DNA from: Acidobacteriaceae bacterium UBA1307
GTDB taxonomy: Bacteria > Acidobacteriota > Terriglobia > Terriglobales > Acidobacteriaceae
DNA: 57,009 nucleotides
Direction: 5' to 3'
Assembly: GCA_002307235.1 (NCBI GenBank)
Contig: DBTV01000046.1
Span: 2,978-59,986, forward strand
A program made the position numbers and the translations under genes. Every line of letters begins with the position of its first letter. Position 1 is the stretch's first letter. Of the stretch, positions 1 through 8,344 are shown one piece after another. The notes beneath the pieces are model-generated. The model searched no databases. It had not been told where the DNA came from and saw nothing but the letters and a program-made list of their open reading frames with translations.

Positions 1-2
1 AC

Positions 3-665
3 ATCTTCCGCTTCACGCAGGCCGGTTCCGAGGTTTCCACGCTGCTCGGCCGCATGCCGTCGGCCGTCGGCTACCAGCCGAACCTGGCCACGGAAATGGG
101 CGAATTGCAGGAGCGCATCACCTCGACCAGCAAGGGCTCGGTCACCTCGGTGCAGGCCGTCTACGTGCCCGCCGACGATTTGACCGATCCGGCCCCGGCG
201 ACGACCTTTGCCCACCTCGATGCAACCACGGTTCTGAACCGTGCGCTGACCGAGATCGGCATCTATCCGGCCGTCGATCCTCTGGCCTCGACCTCGCGCA
301 TTTTGTCCGCGCGCATCGTCGGCCAGGAGCACTACGACGTGGCCCAGGGCGTAAAGAGAATTCTGCAGCGGTACAAGGATCTGCAGGACATCATCGCCAT
401 TCTGGGTATCGACGAGTTGTCGGAAGACGACAAGATGACCGTGGCTCGTGCGCGAAAGATCCAGAAGTTTCTCTCGCAGCCCTTCCACGTCGCCGAACAG
501 TTCACCGGCATGGCGGGCAAGTACGTCAAGATTGCCGATACGGTGCGCAGCTTCAAGGGCATCCTCGAAGGCAAGTACGACGATATTCCCGAGCAGGCCT
601 TCTACATGCAGGGCTCGATCGAGGACGTGCTGGCCGCTGCCGAAGCGATGAAGGCAAAGGCGTAA
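3..665 (+). CDS. atpD: F1F0 ATP synthase subunit beta (3' part; start lies outside the window)
   Basis: This is the C-terminal 220 residues or so of the catalytic beta subunit of the F1 ATPase, which makes ATP at the membrane-bound rotary complex. The frame is open from the left edge of the window, and the first visible codons read IFRFTQAGSEVSTLLGRMPS, a conserved beta-subunit stretch. It is followed by GYQPNLATEMGELQERI and the SVQAVYVPADDLTDPAP segment that contacts the alpha subunit. The usual beta subunit is about 470 residues, so a little over half is missing. The in-frame ATG near position 54 is internal and is not a start. atpC follows 64 bp downstream on the same strand, as in standard ATPase operons. 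Identification is essentially certain. Confidence 0.97.
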   Translation: MFRFTQAGSEVSTLLGRMPSAVGYQPNLATEMGELQERITSTSKGSVTSVQAVYVPADDLTDPAPATTFAHLDATTVLNRALTEIGIYPAVDPLASTSRILSARIVGQEHYDVAQGVKRILQRYKDLQDIIAILGIDELSEDDKMTVARARKIQKFLSQPFHVAEQFTGMAGKYVKIADTVRSFKGILEGKYDDIPEQAFYMQGSIEDVLAAAEAMKAKA

Positions 666-729
666 GAACAGCTCTTGGCCTCGGGCGTGCAGATGCTGTG
701 CGCTCGAGGCTGGAAGCCAGAGGAATCTT

Positions 730-1155
730 ATGGCAGACGAGACAAAACAACTTCGCGTGCGGTTCGTAACGCCCGAACAGAAGCTGTTCGACAAGACGGC
801 CGAGACGGTGGTTCTGCGTTCGAAGACCGGCTACTTTCAGGTGCTCTACGGCCACGCGCCGTTGATGGCGGAGCTTGGTCCGGGCGAAGTGATTCTGCGC
901 GGGCTGGAGGGCGATGCCGCCAGCGAGCTGCGCTACTACGTCAGTTGGGGCTTTGCCGAGGTGCTCGGCGACCGGGTCACGATTCTGGGCTCCGACGCGA
1001 TCAAGCCGGAAGAGATTGATCGTGCCGATGCCGATCGCCGGCTTGAGCATGGCCAAGAGCTGCTGCGCGCCGCCGGTGAGGGCAAGGGCAGCTACGATGA
1101 GGCTCTGGGGATCATCGCCGAAGCCGAAGCCCGTCAGGCCGTGGCCATCAACTAG
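730..1155 (+). CDS. atpC: F1F0 ATP synthase subunit epsilon
   Basis: A protein of 141 residues that matches the epsilon subunit of the F1 ATPase, which links the rotor to the catalytic head and can inhibit hydrolysis. The N-terminal beta-sandwich is clear (RVRFVTPEQKLFD, then GYFQVLYGHAPLMAELGPGE), and the C-terminal helical hairpin follows (IDRADADRRLEHGQELL). The length is typical. An AGAGG Shine-Dalgarno sequence lies just upstream of the ATG. It is the last gene of the ATPase operon: it comes directly after atpD and is followed by a strong intrinsic terminator. Confidence 0.96.
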   Translation: MADETKQLRVRFVTPEQKLFDKTAETVVLRSKTGYFQVLYGHAPLMAELGPGEVILRGLEGDAASELRYYVSWGFAEVLGDRVTILGSDAIKPEEIDRADADRRLEHGQELLRAAGEGKGSYDEALGIIAEAEARQAVAIN

Positions 1156-1175
1156 TTTGAAGGCAATCCAACGCA

Positions 1176-1207
1176 AAAAGCCCTGCTCGAGTGAGCAGGG
1201 CTTTTGC
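1176..1207 (+). terminator. Intrinsic terminator of the atp operon
   Basis: A perfect 13-bp stem (1176-1188 with 1193-1205) closes a GAGT loop, 20 bp after the atpC stop. The stem begins with AAAA and ends in TTTT, so it could terminate transcription in either direction. Confidence 0.9.
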
Positions 1208-1279
1208 TTGTGTGGAATCCGGTAGTCCCGTGCGTTCCAGGGCTACCGGCGGATCGCAGGGAGCATTCTTTGTTCCCTT

Positions 1280-1392
1280 AGAGTATTTTTCCAATACGCG
1301 TGCAGTGTTCGGTTGCGTGCAAGGGGCTTTTCTTTGAGGAAAAAGCCCCCTGGTATCCTGCTTTCGCTCTACAGCAATTGGAAAAATGCTTT
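1280..1392. repeat. Imperfect inverted-repeat element (about 110 bp)
   Basis: ATTTTTCCAAT at 1285-1294 and its complement ATTGGAAAAAT at 1377-1387 lie at the ends of a 105-bp segment. The similarity continues outward and inward imperfectly (TTAGAGT outside the left arm against CTAAAGC outside the right). Inside sits a second hairpin, 1323-1349, with arms GGGGCTTTT and AAAAGCCCC. The right arm reaches the 3' end of the small leftward gene. The layout resembles a small palindromic intergenic repeat, but copy number cannot be judged from one window. Confidence 0.5.
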
Positions 1393-1576
1393 AGCTTGCG
1401 TCGGCGTCGCCGTCCTTGCCGGCAGTCTGTGAAAGTTTCTGGCCCTCGGAGCTGATGGAGACCGTGTCCGGTGCAGCCGTTCGGTTCTGAGGAGTCGTCT
1501 TGGCTTTCTCTGCTTGGGGAGAGGACGAGGCAGGTTGTGCCGCGACGGGCGAGCTTGCGGTGATCGCATTGACCAT
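1391..1576 (-). CDS. Small Ala/Ser/Thr-rich hypothetical protein (61 aa)
   Basis: A 61-residue protein rich in Ala, Ser, Thr, Gln and Lys, with no predicted membrane segment and probably disordered. The C-terminal half has a DTVSISSEGQKLSQ segment, which resembles the low-complexity ends of small FlgM-like or flagellar-associated proteins, but that likeness is too weak to give a function. An AAGGAGG Shine-Dalgarno sequence sits ideally before the ATG, which is the main reason for accepting it. It is transcribed alone, leftward, and its 3' end touches the inverted-repeat element. Confidence 0.6.
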   Translation of the reverse strand: MVNAITASSPVAAQPASSSPQAEKAKTTPQNRTAAPDTVSISSEGQKLSQTAGKDGDADAS

Positions 1577-1691
1577 CTAAGAACGGTCCTCCTTGAACCG
1601 TACCCCTTTTATCGGCACCGGCTCCAAAAACGTGACATGCGTCACAAGATAATATTTTTCTAATAATTGCGAGATTTCCACAGGGCTGGGG

Positions 1692-2795
1692 CTACCAGCG
1701 CTTGCGCTGAGAGACGGCGTCGATCTCGCTGCCGGCCAGAAGAAAAGCTCCCACGCCGAACTCGGTCGTGGTCTCCGGGCTGAGGCCTGCGGCGGTTTGC
1801 ATGGAGCCGAGTTTGCCACTGGCGTCGATGTGGGCGACCAGCCCCTGCCAGACGCGGTCGAGCACGGGCAGATAGATCTGCGCGTCGAGCTGGCGATGGT
1901 GAATGCCCCAGGCCAGAGCATAGGCGATCAAGGAGGAAGCAGCGGTATCGGGCAGCGGGGAAGTGGCTGAGTCGAGCAGGTTCGGGTGCCAGAGGCCGTC
2001 CTCGGCCTGCACGGCGGTCAGCGCCGCCGCCATCGCGCGCAACTGGTCAATGTAGTACGGCCGCAGAGGGTCGTCCGGCGGAAGCACGGCGATCAGGCGC
2101 GCCAAGCCTGCAATGGCCCAGCCGTTGGCCTGCGCTTCGCAGTGCTTCTGTCCATTTTTTTCCTGCTGCGTGAGGGCGGAGCGATTGCCGACGTAGAGAT
2201 GCAACTGGTTGTCGTAGAGGAGCTTGCGCGTGCGCCCCCACTCGCGGTTGACGAAGGCCTCGTAGATGGCGTCGCCGGTGATCTCGGCGAGTTGCATGGC
2301 AGCGGGAGGCTCCATGAACAGCTCCTCGGCACTCTGCCAGAGCGGGGTCTCCGGGTCGAACGGGGTCTGAAGGTCGCTGTCGAGCCGACGGCGCAGCGGG
2401 GCGATGCGGTCCTCATCCTTGTTGCCATGATAGGTATCGAGGTAAGCCTGCGCGAGGGCGAAGTTGTCGCTCGCATGTTGCGCCGTGTGCTCGATGGTCC
2501 AGTGAAACTGCTCGCCGGTGGCCAAGACGGGCTGGCTCAGGCGGTCGTCGCCGAGGGTGTGCGCGGCACTCATCAGGCCGGTGGCCAAAACGCCGAAGTT
2601 GGCGGAGCGGTCCCCGGGCTGCACAGGTAACTGCTCCAGTTGCCGTTCGGCGACGCGACGCAGCACCGTGCGGATGGCCTTGGAGTGGAGCGCGGCCGAG
2701 AGATTTGCAGGGGGAGGGGGTGGGGCGGCCCACGTGACGAGGTTCAGGGCACACAGAGCTGCGGTCCATGCGGTGCAGCGCACATATCTACTCAT
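1692..2795 (-). CDS. Secreted glycoside hydrolase, GH88/GH105-like (unsaturated glycuronyl hydrolase type)
   Basis: A protein of 367 residues with a signal peptide (about 1-23, ending TWA-AP). The body has the six-hairpin alpha/alpha-toroid look of GH88/GH105 enzymes, which release unsaturated uronic acid from pectin or rhamnogalacturonan oligosaccharides. Supporting motifs are GEQFHWTIEHTA, ELFMEPPAAMQLAEITGD and QANGWAIAGLARLI (about 222-235), the last being the family's RGNGW-type motif. At the usual catalytic D-x-LFM position this protein reads EELFM (about residue 157), so an Asp-to-Glu change may alter activity. The start at 2795 is preferred over one four codons upstream because GGGAG lies 5 nt before it. 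It is divergent from the TonB-type receptor, which suggests linked glycan use, but that is inference. Confidence 0.75.
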   Translation of the reverse strand: MSRYVRCTAWTAALCALNLVTWAAPPPPPANLSAALHSKAIRTVLRRVAERQLEQLPVQPGDRSANFGVLATGLMSAAHTLGDDRLSQPVLATGEQFHWTIEHTAQHASDNFALAQAYLDTYHGNKDEDRIAPLRRRLDSDLQTPFDPETPLWQSAEELFMEPPAAMQLAEITGDAIYEAFVNREWGRTRKLLYDNQLHLYVGNRSALTQQEKNGQKHCEAQANGWAIAGLARLIAVLPPDDPLRPYYIDQLRAMAAALTAVQAEDGLWHPNLLDSATSPLPDTAASSLIAYALAWGIHHRQLDAQIYLPVLDRVWQGLVAHIDASGKLGSMQTAAGLSPETTTEFGVGAFLLAGSEIDAVSQRKRW

Positions 2796-3515
2796 CTTTT
2801 CTCCCATTTACGGCCAAAAATTCCCCACACGTAGACTATCACCGGCAGAGAGACTGTTGTGCGTGTGTCTTCTGTCGCCGACGCATATTGGGTGCACTGG
2901 GGAATTTGTGTCTTTGCCAGGGAAAAAGTCTCAGGAAAGTTAGTCCGAATCGGTTCAGGGAAGGGCGGGGGATTTTGGTCCTACTTTTGATAGGGTGACA
3001 AAAACATGTTTCTCAAATGAATAAGTTTCTACACTATGCAAACTTTATGAGGAAGATTGCGAGCGATGTTGATGATAAAACGCTGCTAAACTGGTCGTAA
3101 CCCATCCAAACGTACATTAATAAAATTCCCGATTAGAAATAAATGTCCTATTGACAATCCGTTTAAACAATGGATAGTGTGTATTCCGCACTAGAAAATG
3201 GTGTGGCTTGTACGAGAAAGACCTTTCTGATCAAGGATGAAGCGGATTCAGCGCAGAACGGAATCTGAAAAATCCGGAGCAGAAAAAGTCTCGACCAAGA
3301 GAGACTGTGCTGTGATTTGTTGCGTTCATATCCAACGGAACAGAAAGAGCTTTTCCGGTGAGAGAAAAGCCTGCACAGATGCGGTTTACTCTTGCGGCAA
3401 TTTTGATGCTGCGCACAAGTCTTCACAAGAGCCTGAGAAAAACAGGTTCATTTTGCAGGGTAAGTGTTGTTTTCTTCGAGCGTTGAACAAATCAGCGCTT
3501 GATTGGAGGTAGGAC
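2796..3515. other. AT-rich 720-bp intergenic region between two divergent envelope genes
   Basis: This is the longest gap in the window and is visibly poorer in GC than the surrounding genes, especially 3000-3180. It must hold the promoter of the leftward hydrolase and that of the rightward receptor. The receptor would have a leader of more than 300 nt if the TTGACA at 3151 is used. Short open frames here lack ribosome-binding sites or family likeness, and no tRNA or repeat array was seen. Confidence 0.6.
3151..3180 (+). promoter_or_regulatory. Candidate sigma-70 promoter for the TonB-type receptor
   Basis: A perfect TTGACA (3151-3156) is followed after 18 bp by TAGTGT (3175-3180), a mediocre -10. 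The surroundings are AT-rich. If real, the transcript carries an untranslated leader of about 330 nt before the receptor start at 3516. Confidence 0.35.
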
Positions 3516-6500
3516 ATGAGGTTTGCATATACACGGCTGGAGCGGGGTTCTTTTCCGTTCTGGTCCATGTTGCTTGTGCTGATCTGTCTTGGCGGCATGC
3601 TCGGTTTGTCGGGCAGTGCCGTGGCACAGACGGGCGGTATGGCCGGAATTCAAGGTCTCGTTCAGGATCCGACCGGCGCCGTGGTGCCGAACGCGACCGT
3701 GACGGCGACGAGTGACGAAACGCACGTGGTCACGGTGCGCCAGACGACGGGCGAAGGTATCTATACCATTTCGCCGCTGTTGCCTGGCAGCTATACGGTC
3801 AAGGTGGAAGCGCCAGGTTTTGCGCAGTTCCAGCAGACCAATTTTTCGATCGACGCGTTGAAGATGACGCCGTTGAACGTGACCCTGAAGGCGGGTGCGG
3901 AGAGTGAGACGGTGATCGTCTCCGAGGCTCCCCCGGCGCTGGATACTAACAGCGCCACGCTGGGCAGCGTCATGGAAAACAAGCAGTACGCGCAGTTGCC
4001 GGTGCAGATGAACTCGCAGCAGCGCGACCCGCTGTCTTTTGCCACGTTGATGCCTGGTGCGCAGGTCGGCACGCGTGCTCCGGTGATCGCAGGAACAGGC
4101 AATTATCTTTCTGAACTGTACCTGGATGGTATTCCTGAGACGGTTGCCAACATGCAGGGCGACAACCGTGTGATTTCGAATGCGGTGGGCATGGATGCCA
4201 TCGATCAGTTCCAGTTGCAGACCAGCTCGATTCCGCCGGAGTTTCAGGGCGCGGGTGTGGTGAACTTTACCATGAAGCATGGCGGCGCGGACTATCACGG
4301 TTCGGCCAACATCTACGTGCGCAACACGATCTTCGACACCTGGACCTATGCGCAGAAGTATCAGCAGGCGGTCAATGGCACGAAGCCGAACCGCTACGAG
4401 AACAAGAACGAGATTACCGCGACTCTGGGTGGCCCGGTGCCGGTGCCGTACCTGCGCAACAAGGTTTTCTTCTTCTATGCGTTTTCGCGTTTTCACAGTC
4501 GCGTTGGTGCCGATCCGACCTATATGACGGCGCCGAATGCGAAGATGCGGTCGGGCGACTTCAGCCAGTTTCTCACCGCCAACGGTGGTCCGGGGTACAT
4601 TCTCTACGATCCGACCACGCAGGCGGCTTGCACGGCGGCCAACAACAACACGATCTGCCGCTATCCCTTTGGGCAGAGCTCGGGCAAGCCGGATGACAGC
4701 CTTGCCACCAATGTGATTCCTTCCGGTCGTTTGTCGCCGATCTCGCAGTATCTGCAGAAGTTTTTGCCGACCGACGTCGACAACACCAAGATCGTGAACA
4801 ACTACCTGGGTGGTGCCGCGAGCGGTTTTGATAACGTGATGCACAATGCGCGTCTGGACTATCGCATCAACGATAACCACACGCTGTCGTTCATCTATGC
4901 GCGCGGTGTACGTGAGAATGCGCCGTATTCGTATACGTCGACGGGAACGCTGCCGTATCCGTATGTACAGGGCAGCAAGGCGAAGTTGATCATCGATCTG
5001 GCCAACGCCTACTACACCTACACGATCTCGCCGCACATGGTGAACAACATGAAGTTCGGCTTCATGTACTTTGGCGGCCCGCCGACCACGGCGGCGACCG
5101 ACACGGGTTCGTCCTCATCGATTTACTCGGCGGTTTCGGCCGGCATCACCAATTTGCCCGCTGGGCAGGCTTCGAACCTGTTTCCGTCGGTCAGCTTTGG
5201 CTCGGGTACCTACTCGCCGCTGAAGTGGACCACGGGCGGCGGCTCGGGCGCCACCTACACCTCGAAGTCGAACAACTACGCCTTTGGCGACAACCTGCTG
5301 TATACCCGTGGTCGTCATGCATTGACCTTCGGCTTCACGTATCAGATGCTCGAGGCCAATGGCGACAGCTACGATGGCGCTTCCAGCCCTCTGTCACTGA
5401 CCTTTGCCGCGACGCCGACGGCGCAGTTGGCCAGCACGTCGAGCATCGTGACCAACACCGGTTCTGAATACGCCAGCTTCCTGTTGGGTGGCGTGGGCAG
5501 CACGAGCCTGTCGGTGCAGAAGTTTGGCATCGTGGGTGGCCGGTATCATCCGTTTGCTCCGTACATCAACGACGACTATCAGGTGAACTCCAAGCTGACG
5601 CTGAACCTCGGCTTCCGTTGGGATTATCTGCCTCCGTACGTCGAGGCGAAGGATCGCTGGTCGTTCCTGAACCCCGGCCTGACCAATCCGCTGACGGGTA
5701 ACCTGGGCATGATGCAGTTTGCCGGCCACGGCGACTACACCTGCAACTGCCGCACGCCTGTACAGACCTGGTGGAAGAACTTTGGTCCGCGTATGGGCCT
5801 GTCGTACCAGCTCGATAGCAAGACGGTGGTTCATGCCGGCTACGGCATGTACTACTCGCATGGTGGTGGTGTTGGCGGCCGTACGGGTGCCTTCAACGGC
5901 ACCGGTCAGAATGGCTTCTCGGCCAGCGCGGCGGTTTCGGCTGCCGATGCGCAAGGACCTGCTTTCTGGCTGAACTCGAGCAACAGCGCCTATGGTGGCT
6001 CAAGCTACACGCTGCCAACCCCGGCCGGTATTTCGTTGGCCGGTCAGGAACAGACCACCTCGTATTACCTGGATGGCACTGGTACCTTCCAGCGCACGTC
6101 GAGCTCGGTCGGTTATGCCGATCCGTATCGCTCGAGCCGTGCGCCGAACATCTCGTTCTTCAACGTCGGTGTGCAGCGCGTAGTGCGCAATTCGTTGACG
6201 CTGGCCGTCAACTACTCGGGTAGCGAAAGCCACTTTCTGCCGACCGGTTCGACTGCGGACGTGGGTTACTGGTCCAACCAGCTTGACCCGCGGTACATGG
6301 TCGGCCTGTCGACGACGAAGACCGCCAAGAATGCCAATATCCTTTCGGCACAGGCGACTTCGGCGAACATCGCTCTGGCGCGTGCAGCCATGCCGGGCAT
6401 CTCGGTTCCCTATGTGGGATATGAGAATGCCGGTAACAAAAGTGCGGCAGCCACCATTCAGCAGATGCTGGTTCACTTTCCGCAGTATGCGGGCGTGACC

Positions 6501-7346
6501 AACACCTGGGGCCAGAACGTGGGCAACAACGCCTACCATGCCTTGCAGATCAGCCTGATCGAGCGTGGATGGAAGGGGTTGAACTATCAGATCAACTACA
6601 CCTTCTCGAAGAACATCGGCGACGATGGCACCTATCGCGATGGCTACGATATTCCGTCTGACGCCATCGACGCGGGTGGCAAGAGCTTCAAGCGCGGTCA
6701 GGCGGACCGTTCGTGGACGGCAATTGCTATTCCGCAGACCTTGAACTTCTTCGGCGTTTACTCGCTGCCGTTTGGCAAGGGCAAGATCGGCGGTAACAAC
6801 GAGTGGGTGAACATGCTGGCCAGCAACTGGGGCCTGTCGTGGAAGTACTCTTACAGCTCTGGCAACCCGCTGGCGATTACCGCCACGAGCTGCTCGTCGA
6901 CCGGCGGCACTTGCATGCCGAACCTGAACCCCAACTACACCAAGAAGACGGCGCGTACGGGCAAGTGGGCATGGAAGCAGTCCGGCATTGACTCCTCTGC
7001 CTTCATCGCTCCGGCCTTCTACGGTAGCTCACAGGTCTGCACCTCGAATTGCACGCAGAAGTTCGGTAATGCGCCGAGAACGCGCGCGTATTCGCTGTCG
7101 GAGCCGAGCACCTATGGCCTCGACATGTCGATGAAGCGCAAGTTCTCCCTGCCTTACCGGAACTTCAAGCTTTCGGTGGAAGCCAACTGCATGAACGTGA
7201 CGCACAAGCACACCTTTAGTGATATTGGCACGACGTTGCCGACCGCCTCGGGTGACCGCAGCTATGGCTCGAGCACCAGCTTCGGCGTACCAACCTCGGC
7301 CTCGGGTAACCGCGACTGGCAGTTCGCCAGCCACATCACCTTCTAA
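3516..7346 (+). CDS. TonB-dependent receptor-like outer-membrane protein with carboxypeptidase-regulatory-like N-terminal domain
   Basis: A very large outer-membrane protein (1276 residues) of the Oar-like class common in Acidobacteriota, probably for import of complex nutrients such as oligosaccharides. A long signal peptide ends near residue 38 (SAVA-QTGG). A carboxypeptidase-regulatory-like beta-sandwich covers about 43-125 (IQGLVQDPTGAVVPNATVTA, then PLLPGSYTVKVEAPGF). A plug-like region follows (about 130-250; YLSELYLDGIPE), and the rest is a beta barrel rich in aromatic and Gly/Asn residues. The protein ends in a terminal Phe (WQFASHITF), as outer-membrane barrels do. GGAGGT lies 5 nt before the ATG. 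It is monocistronic and followed by a terminator. The substrate is unknown; the divergent GH88/105 gene hints at plant polysaccharide. Confidence 0.9.
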   Translation: MRFAYTRLERGSFPFWSMLLVLICLGGMLGLSGSAVAQTGGMAGIQGLVQDPTGAVVPNATVTATSDETHVVTVRQTTGEGIYTISPLLPGSYTVKVEAPGFAQFQQTNFSIDALKMTPLNVTLKAGAESETVIVSEAPPALDTNSATLGSVMENKQYAQLPVQMNSQQRDPLSFATLMPGAQVGTRAPVIAGTGNYLSELYLDGIPETVANMQGDNRVISNAVGMDAIDQFQLQTSSIPPEFQGAGVVNFTMKHGGADYHGSANIYVRNTIFDTWTYAQKYQQAVNGTKPNRYENKNEITATLGGPVPVPYLRNKVFFFYAFSRFHSRVGADPTYMTAPNAKMRSGDFSQFLTANGGPGYILYDPTTQAACTAANNNTICRYPFGQSSGKPDDSLATNVIPSGRLSPISQYLQKFLPTDVDNTKIVNNYLGGAASGFDNVMHNARLDYRINDNHTLSFIYARGVRENAPYSYTSTGTLPYPYVQGSKAKLIIDLANAYYTYTISPHMVNNMKFGFMYFGGPPTTAATDTGSSSSIYSAVSAGITNLPAGQASNLFPSVSFGSGTYSPLKWTTGGGSGATYTSKSNNYAFGDNLLYTRGRHALTFGFTYQMLEANGDSYDGASSPLSLTFAATPTAQLASTSSIVTNTGSEYASFLLGGVGSTSLSVQKFGIVGGRYHPFAPYINDDYQVNSKLTLNLGFRWDYLPPYVEAKDRWSFLNPGLTNPLTGNLGMMQFAGHGDYTCNCRTPVQTWWKNFGPRMGLSYQLDSKTVVHAGYGMYYSHGGGVGGRTGAFNGTGQNGFSASAAVSAADAQGPAFWLNSSNSAYGGSSYTLPTPAGISLAGQEQTTSYYLDGTGTFQRTSSSVGYADPYRSSRAPNISFFNVGVQRVVRNSLTLAVNYSGSESHFLPTGSTADVGYWSNQLDPRYMVGLSTTKTAKNANILSAQATSANIALARAAMPGISVPYVGYENAGNKSAAATIQQMLVHFPQYAGVTNTWGQNVGNNAYHALQISLIERGWKGLNYQINYTFSKNIGDDGTYRDGYDIPSDAIDAGGKSFKRGQADRSWTAIAIPQTLNFFGVYSLPFGKGKIGGNNEWVNMLASNWGLSWKYSYSSGNPLAITATSCSSTGGTCMPNLNPNYTKKTARTGKWAWKQSGIDSSAFIAPAFYGSSQVCTSNCTQKFGNAPRTRAYSLSEPSTYGLDMSMKRKFSLPYRNFKLSVEANCMNVTHKHTFSDIGTTLPTASGDRSYGSSTSFGVPTSASGNRDWQFASHITF

Positions 7347-7362
7347 CTTGCTTCACTGACCC

Positions 7363-7402
7363 AAGCGGTGCGACGGGCTTCGGCTCGGCGCACCGCTTTT
7401 TT
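7363..7402 (+). terminator. Intrinsic terminator after the TonB-type receptor
   Basis: A GC-rich stem (AAGCGGTGCG at 7363-7372 with CGCACCGCTT at 7389-7398) is followed by a T-run ending near 7402, 16 bp after the receptor stop. Confidence 0.88.
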
Positions 7403-7523
7403 ATGCGCGGGAGACTGGTCGCGGTGTGCTGCAGGAGCCGAAGCCCGATGTCCCCGCGGCTTTCTTGCGGCACGGCGCGAAGGCGCGCCTGTATGTCGGC
7501 CGTCTGCGCCTGTGCGAGGCACA

Positions 7524-7562
7524 AAAAGCCGGAGCAGAGATCGAATCTCTGCTCCGGCTTTT
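7524..7562. terminator. Bidirectional hairpin terminator
   Basis: A perfect 17-bp stem (7524-7540 with 7546-7562) closes a 5-nt loop. It has AAAA on one side and TTTT on the other. It ends the leftward beta-barrel gene (stop at 7582) and backs up the receptor terminator from the other side. The 120 bp between the two terminators hold no recognisable gene. Confidence 0.88.
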
Positions 7563-7581
7563 CTTGTGCGAAGAAGGTTTT

Positions 7582-8193
7582 TTAGAAGCGGTAGACGGCG
7601 CCAACTGAGGCGCGGCCATTCCAGTGGGTATGGGCCGAATTGCCGAGCGCCGCCGAGTTGTTGGTGAACGAGAAGGAGTCCGACTGGCGGTCGCCTTCGA
7701 CGCGGACGCCCCAGCGCTGGCTGACGTTGTAGACAAAGCCGCCACCGAAACCGCCGGAGAAACTGATGTTCGGGGTCATGCCCTCGCCGCTGGTGTGTTC
7801 GCCGCCGAGCAGGACGTGGAAGAAGCCATCGACGTTGCCCATGATGGTGGCGCGGAACTCGGGGCCAGCGGTGACCGAGACAACGGTCGGGCTGCCCGGG
7901 TTGGTCGAGGTGACGGCGACCCGGTAGTAGTCTCCATTGGCCGTGATGCCGAAGTGCTTGCCGAAGTCGCGGGTGAGTGCGAGCTTGCCGCCCATCAGGC
8001 CCGAGCGGGACTGGTTGACCTGGTTGATCGGCGAGTAGGCAAAGCCCACATACGCCTCGTATTTGTAGTTGGGCGTCACGGTCGAGGGCACCGCCTTGCG
8101 CTCAGGGGCAACCTGGCCGAACGCGGCCAGGGGCAGCAATGCGGCCGGAACCGCCGCCGCCATCGTCAACAGAAACTTGCTCTTCAACTTCAA
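7582..8193 (-). CDS. Small outer-membrane beta-barrel protein
   Basis: A protein of about 203 residues with a signal peptide (KFLLTMAAAVPAALLPLAAFGQ region). It then shows alternating amphipathic strands with aromatic girdles (YEAYVGFAYSPI, FGITANGDYYRV, GGFGGGFVYNVS) and ends WNGRASVGAVYRF with a terminal Phe, the signature of OmpA/OmpW-sized eight-stranded barrels. No catalytic motif is visible, so its role may be structural or as a small porin. I prefer the TTG at 8193, because GGAGGAGA lies 5 nt upstream; the ATG four codons earlier has no ribosome-binding site. Transcribed leftward as a single gene. Confidence 0.8.
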   Translation of the reverse strand: MKLKSKFLLTMAAAVPAALLPLAAFGQVAPERKAVPSTVTPNYKYEAYVGFAYSPINQVNQSRSGLMGGKLALTRDFGKHFGITANGDYYRVAVTSTNPGSPTVVSVTAGPEFRATIMGNVDGFFHVLLGGEHTSGEGMTPNISFSGGFGGGFVYNVSQRWGVRVEGDRQSDSFSFTNNSAALGNSAHTHWNGRASVGAVYRF

Positions 8194-8344
8194 TCTCTCC
8201 TCCATGCCATCTTCGGCAGGACCGCCGCCGCCGGACAGCCGACCGGCGTGGACTCGGGAACCAAATTCGGTACCATCCTAGACTATCCTTTCCCCCCTGC
8301 TTCGATGAAGCCCCGCAGGCGGGTTTCTGCCCATGGAGGCCGCA

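Noticed and set aside
3237..3512. Possible 91-codon gene in the receptor leader
   Set aside because: No ribosome-binding site, no family likeness, Cys/Arg-rich random composition, and it overlaps the probable untranslated leader.
3492..5036. Long open frame (514 codons) antisense to the TonB-type receptor gene
   Set aside because: It lies wholly opposite a well-supported gene, is very Arg/His-rich as expected of a GC-biased shadow frame, and has no domain or ribosome-binding site.
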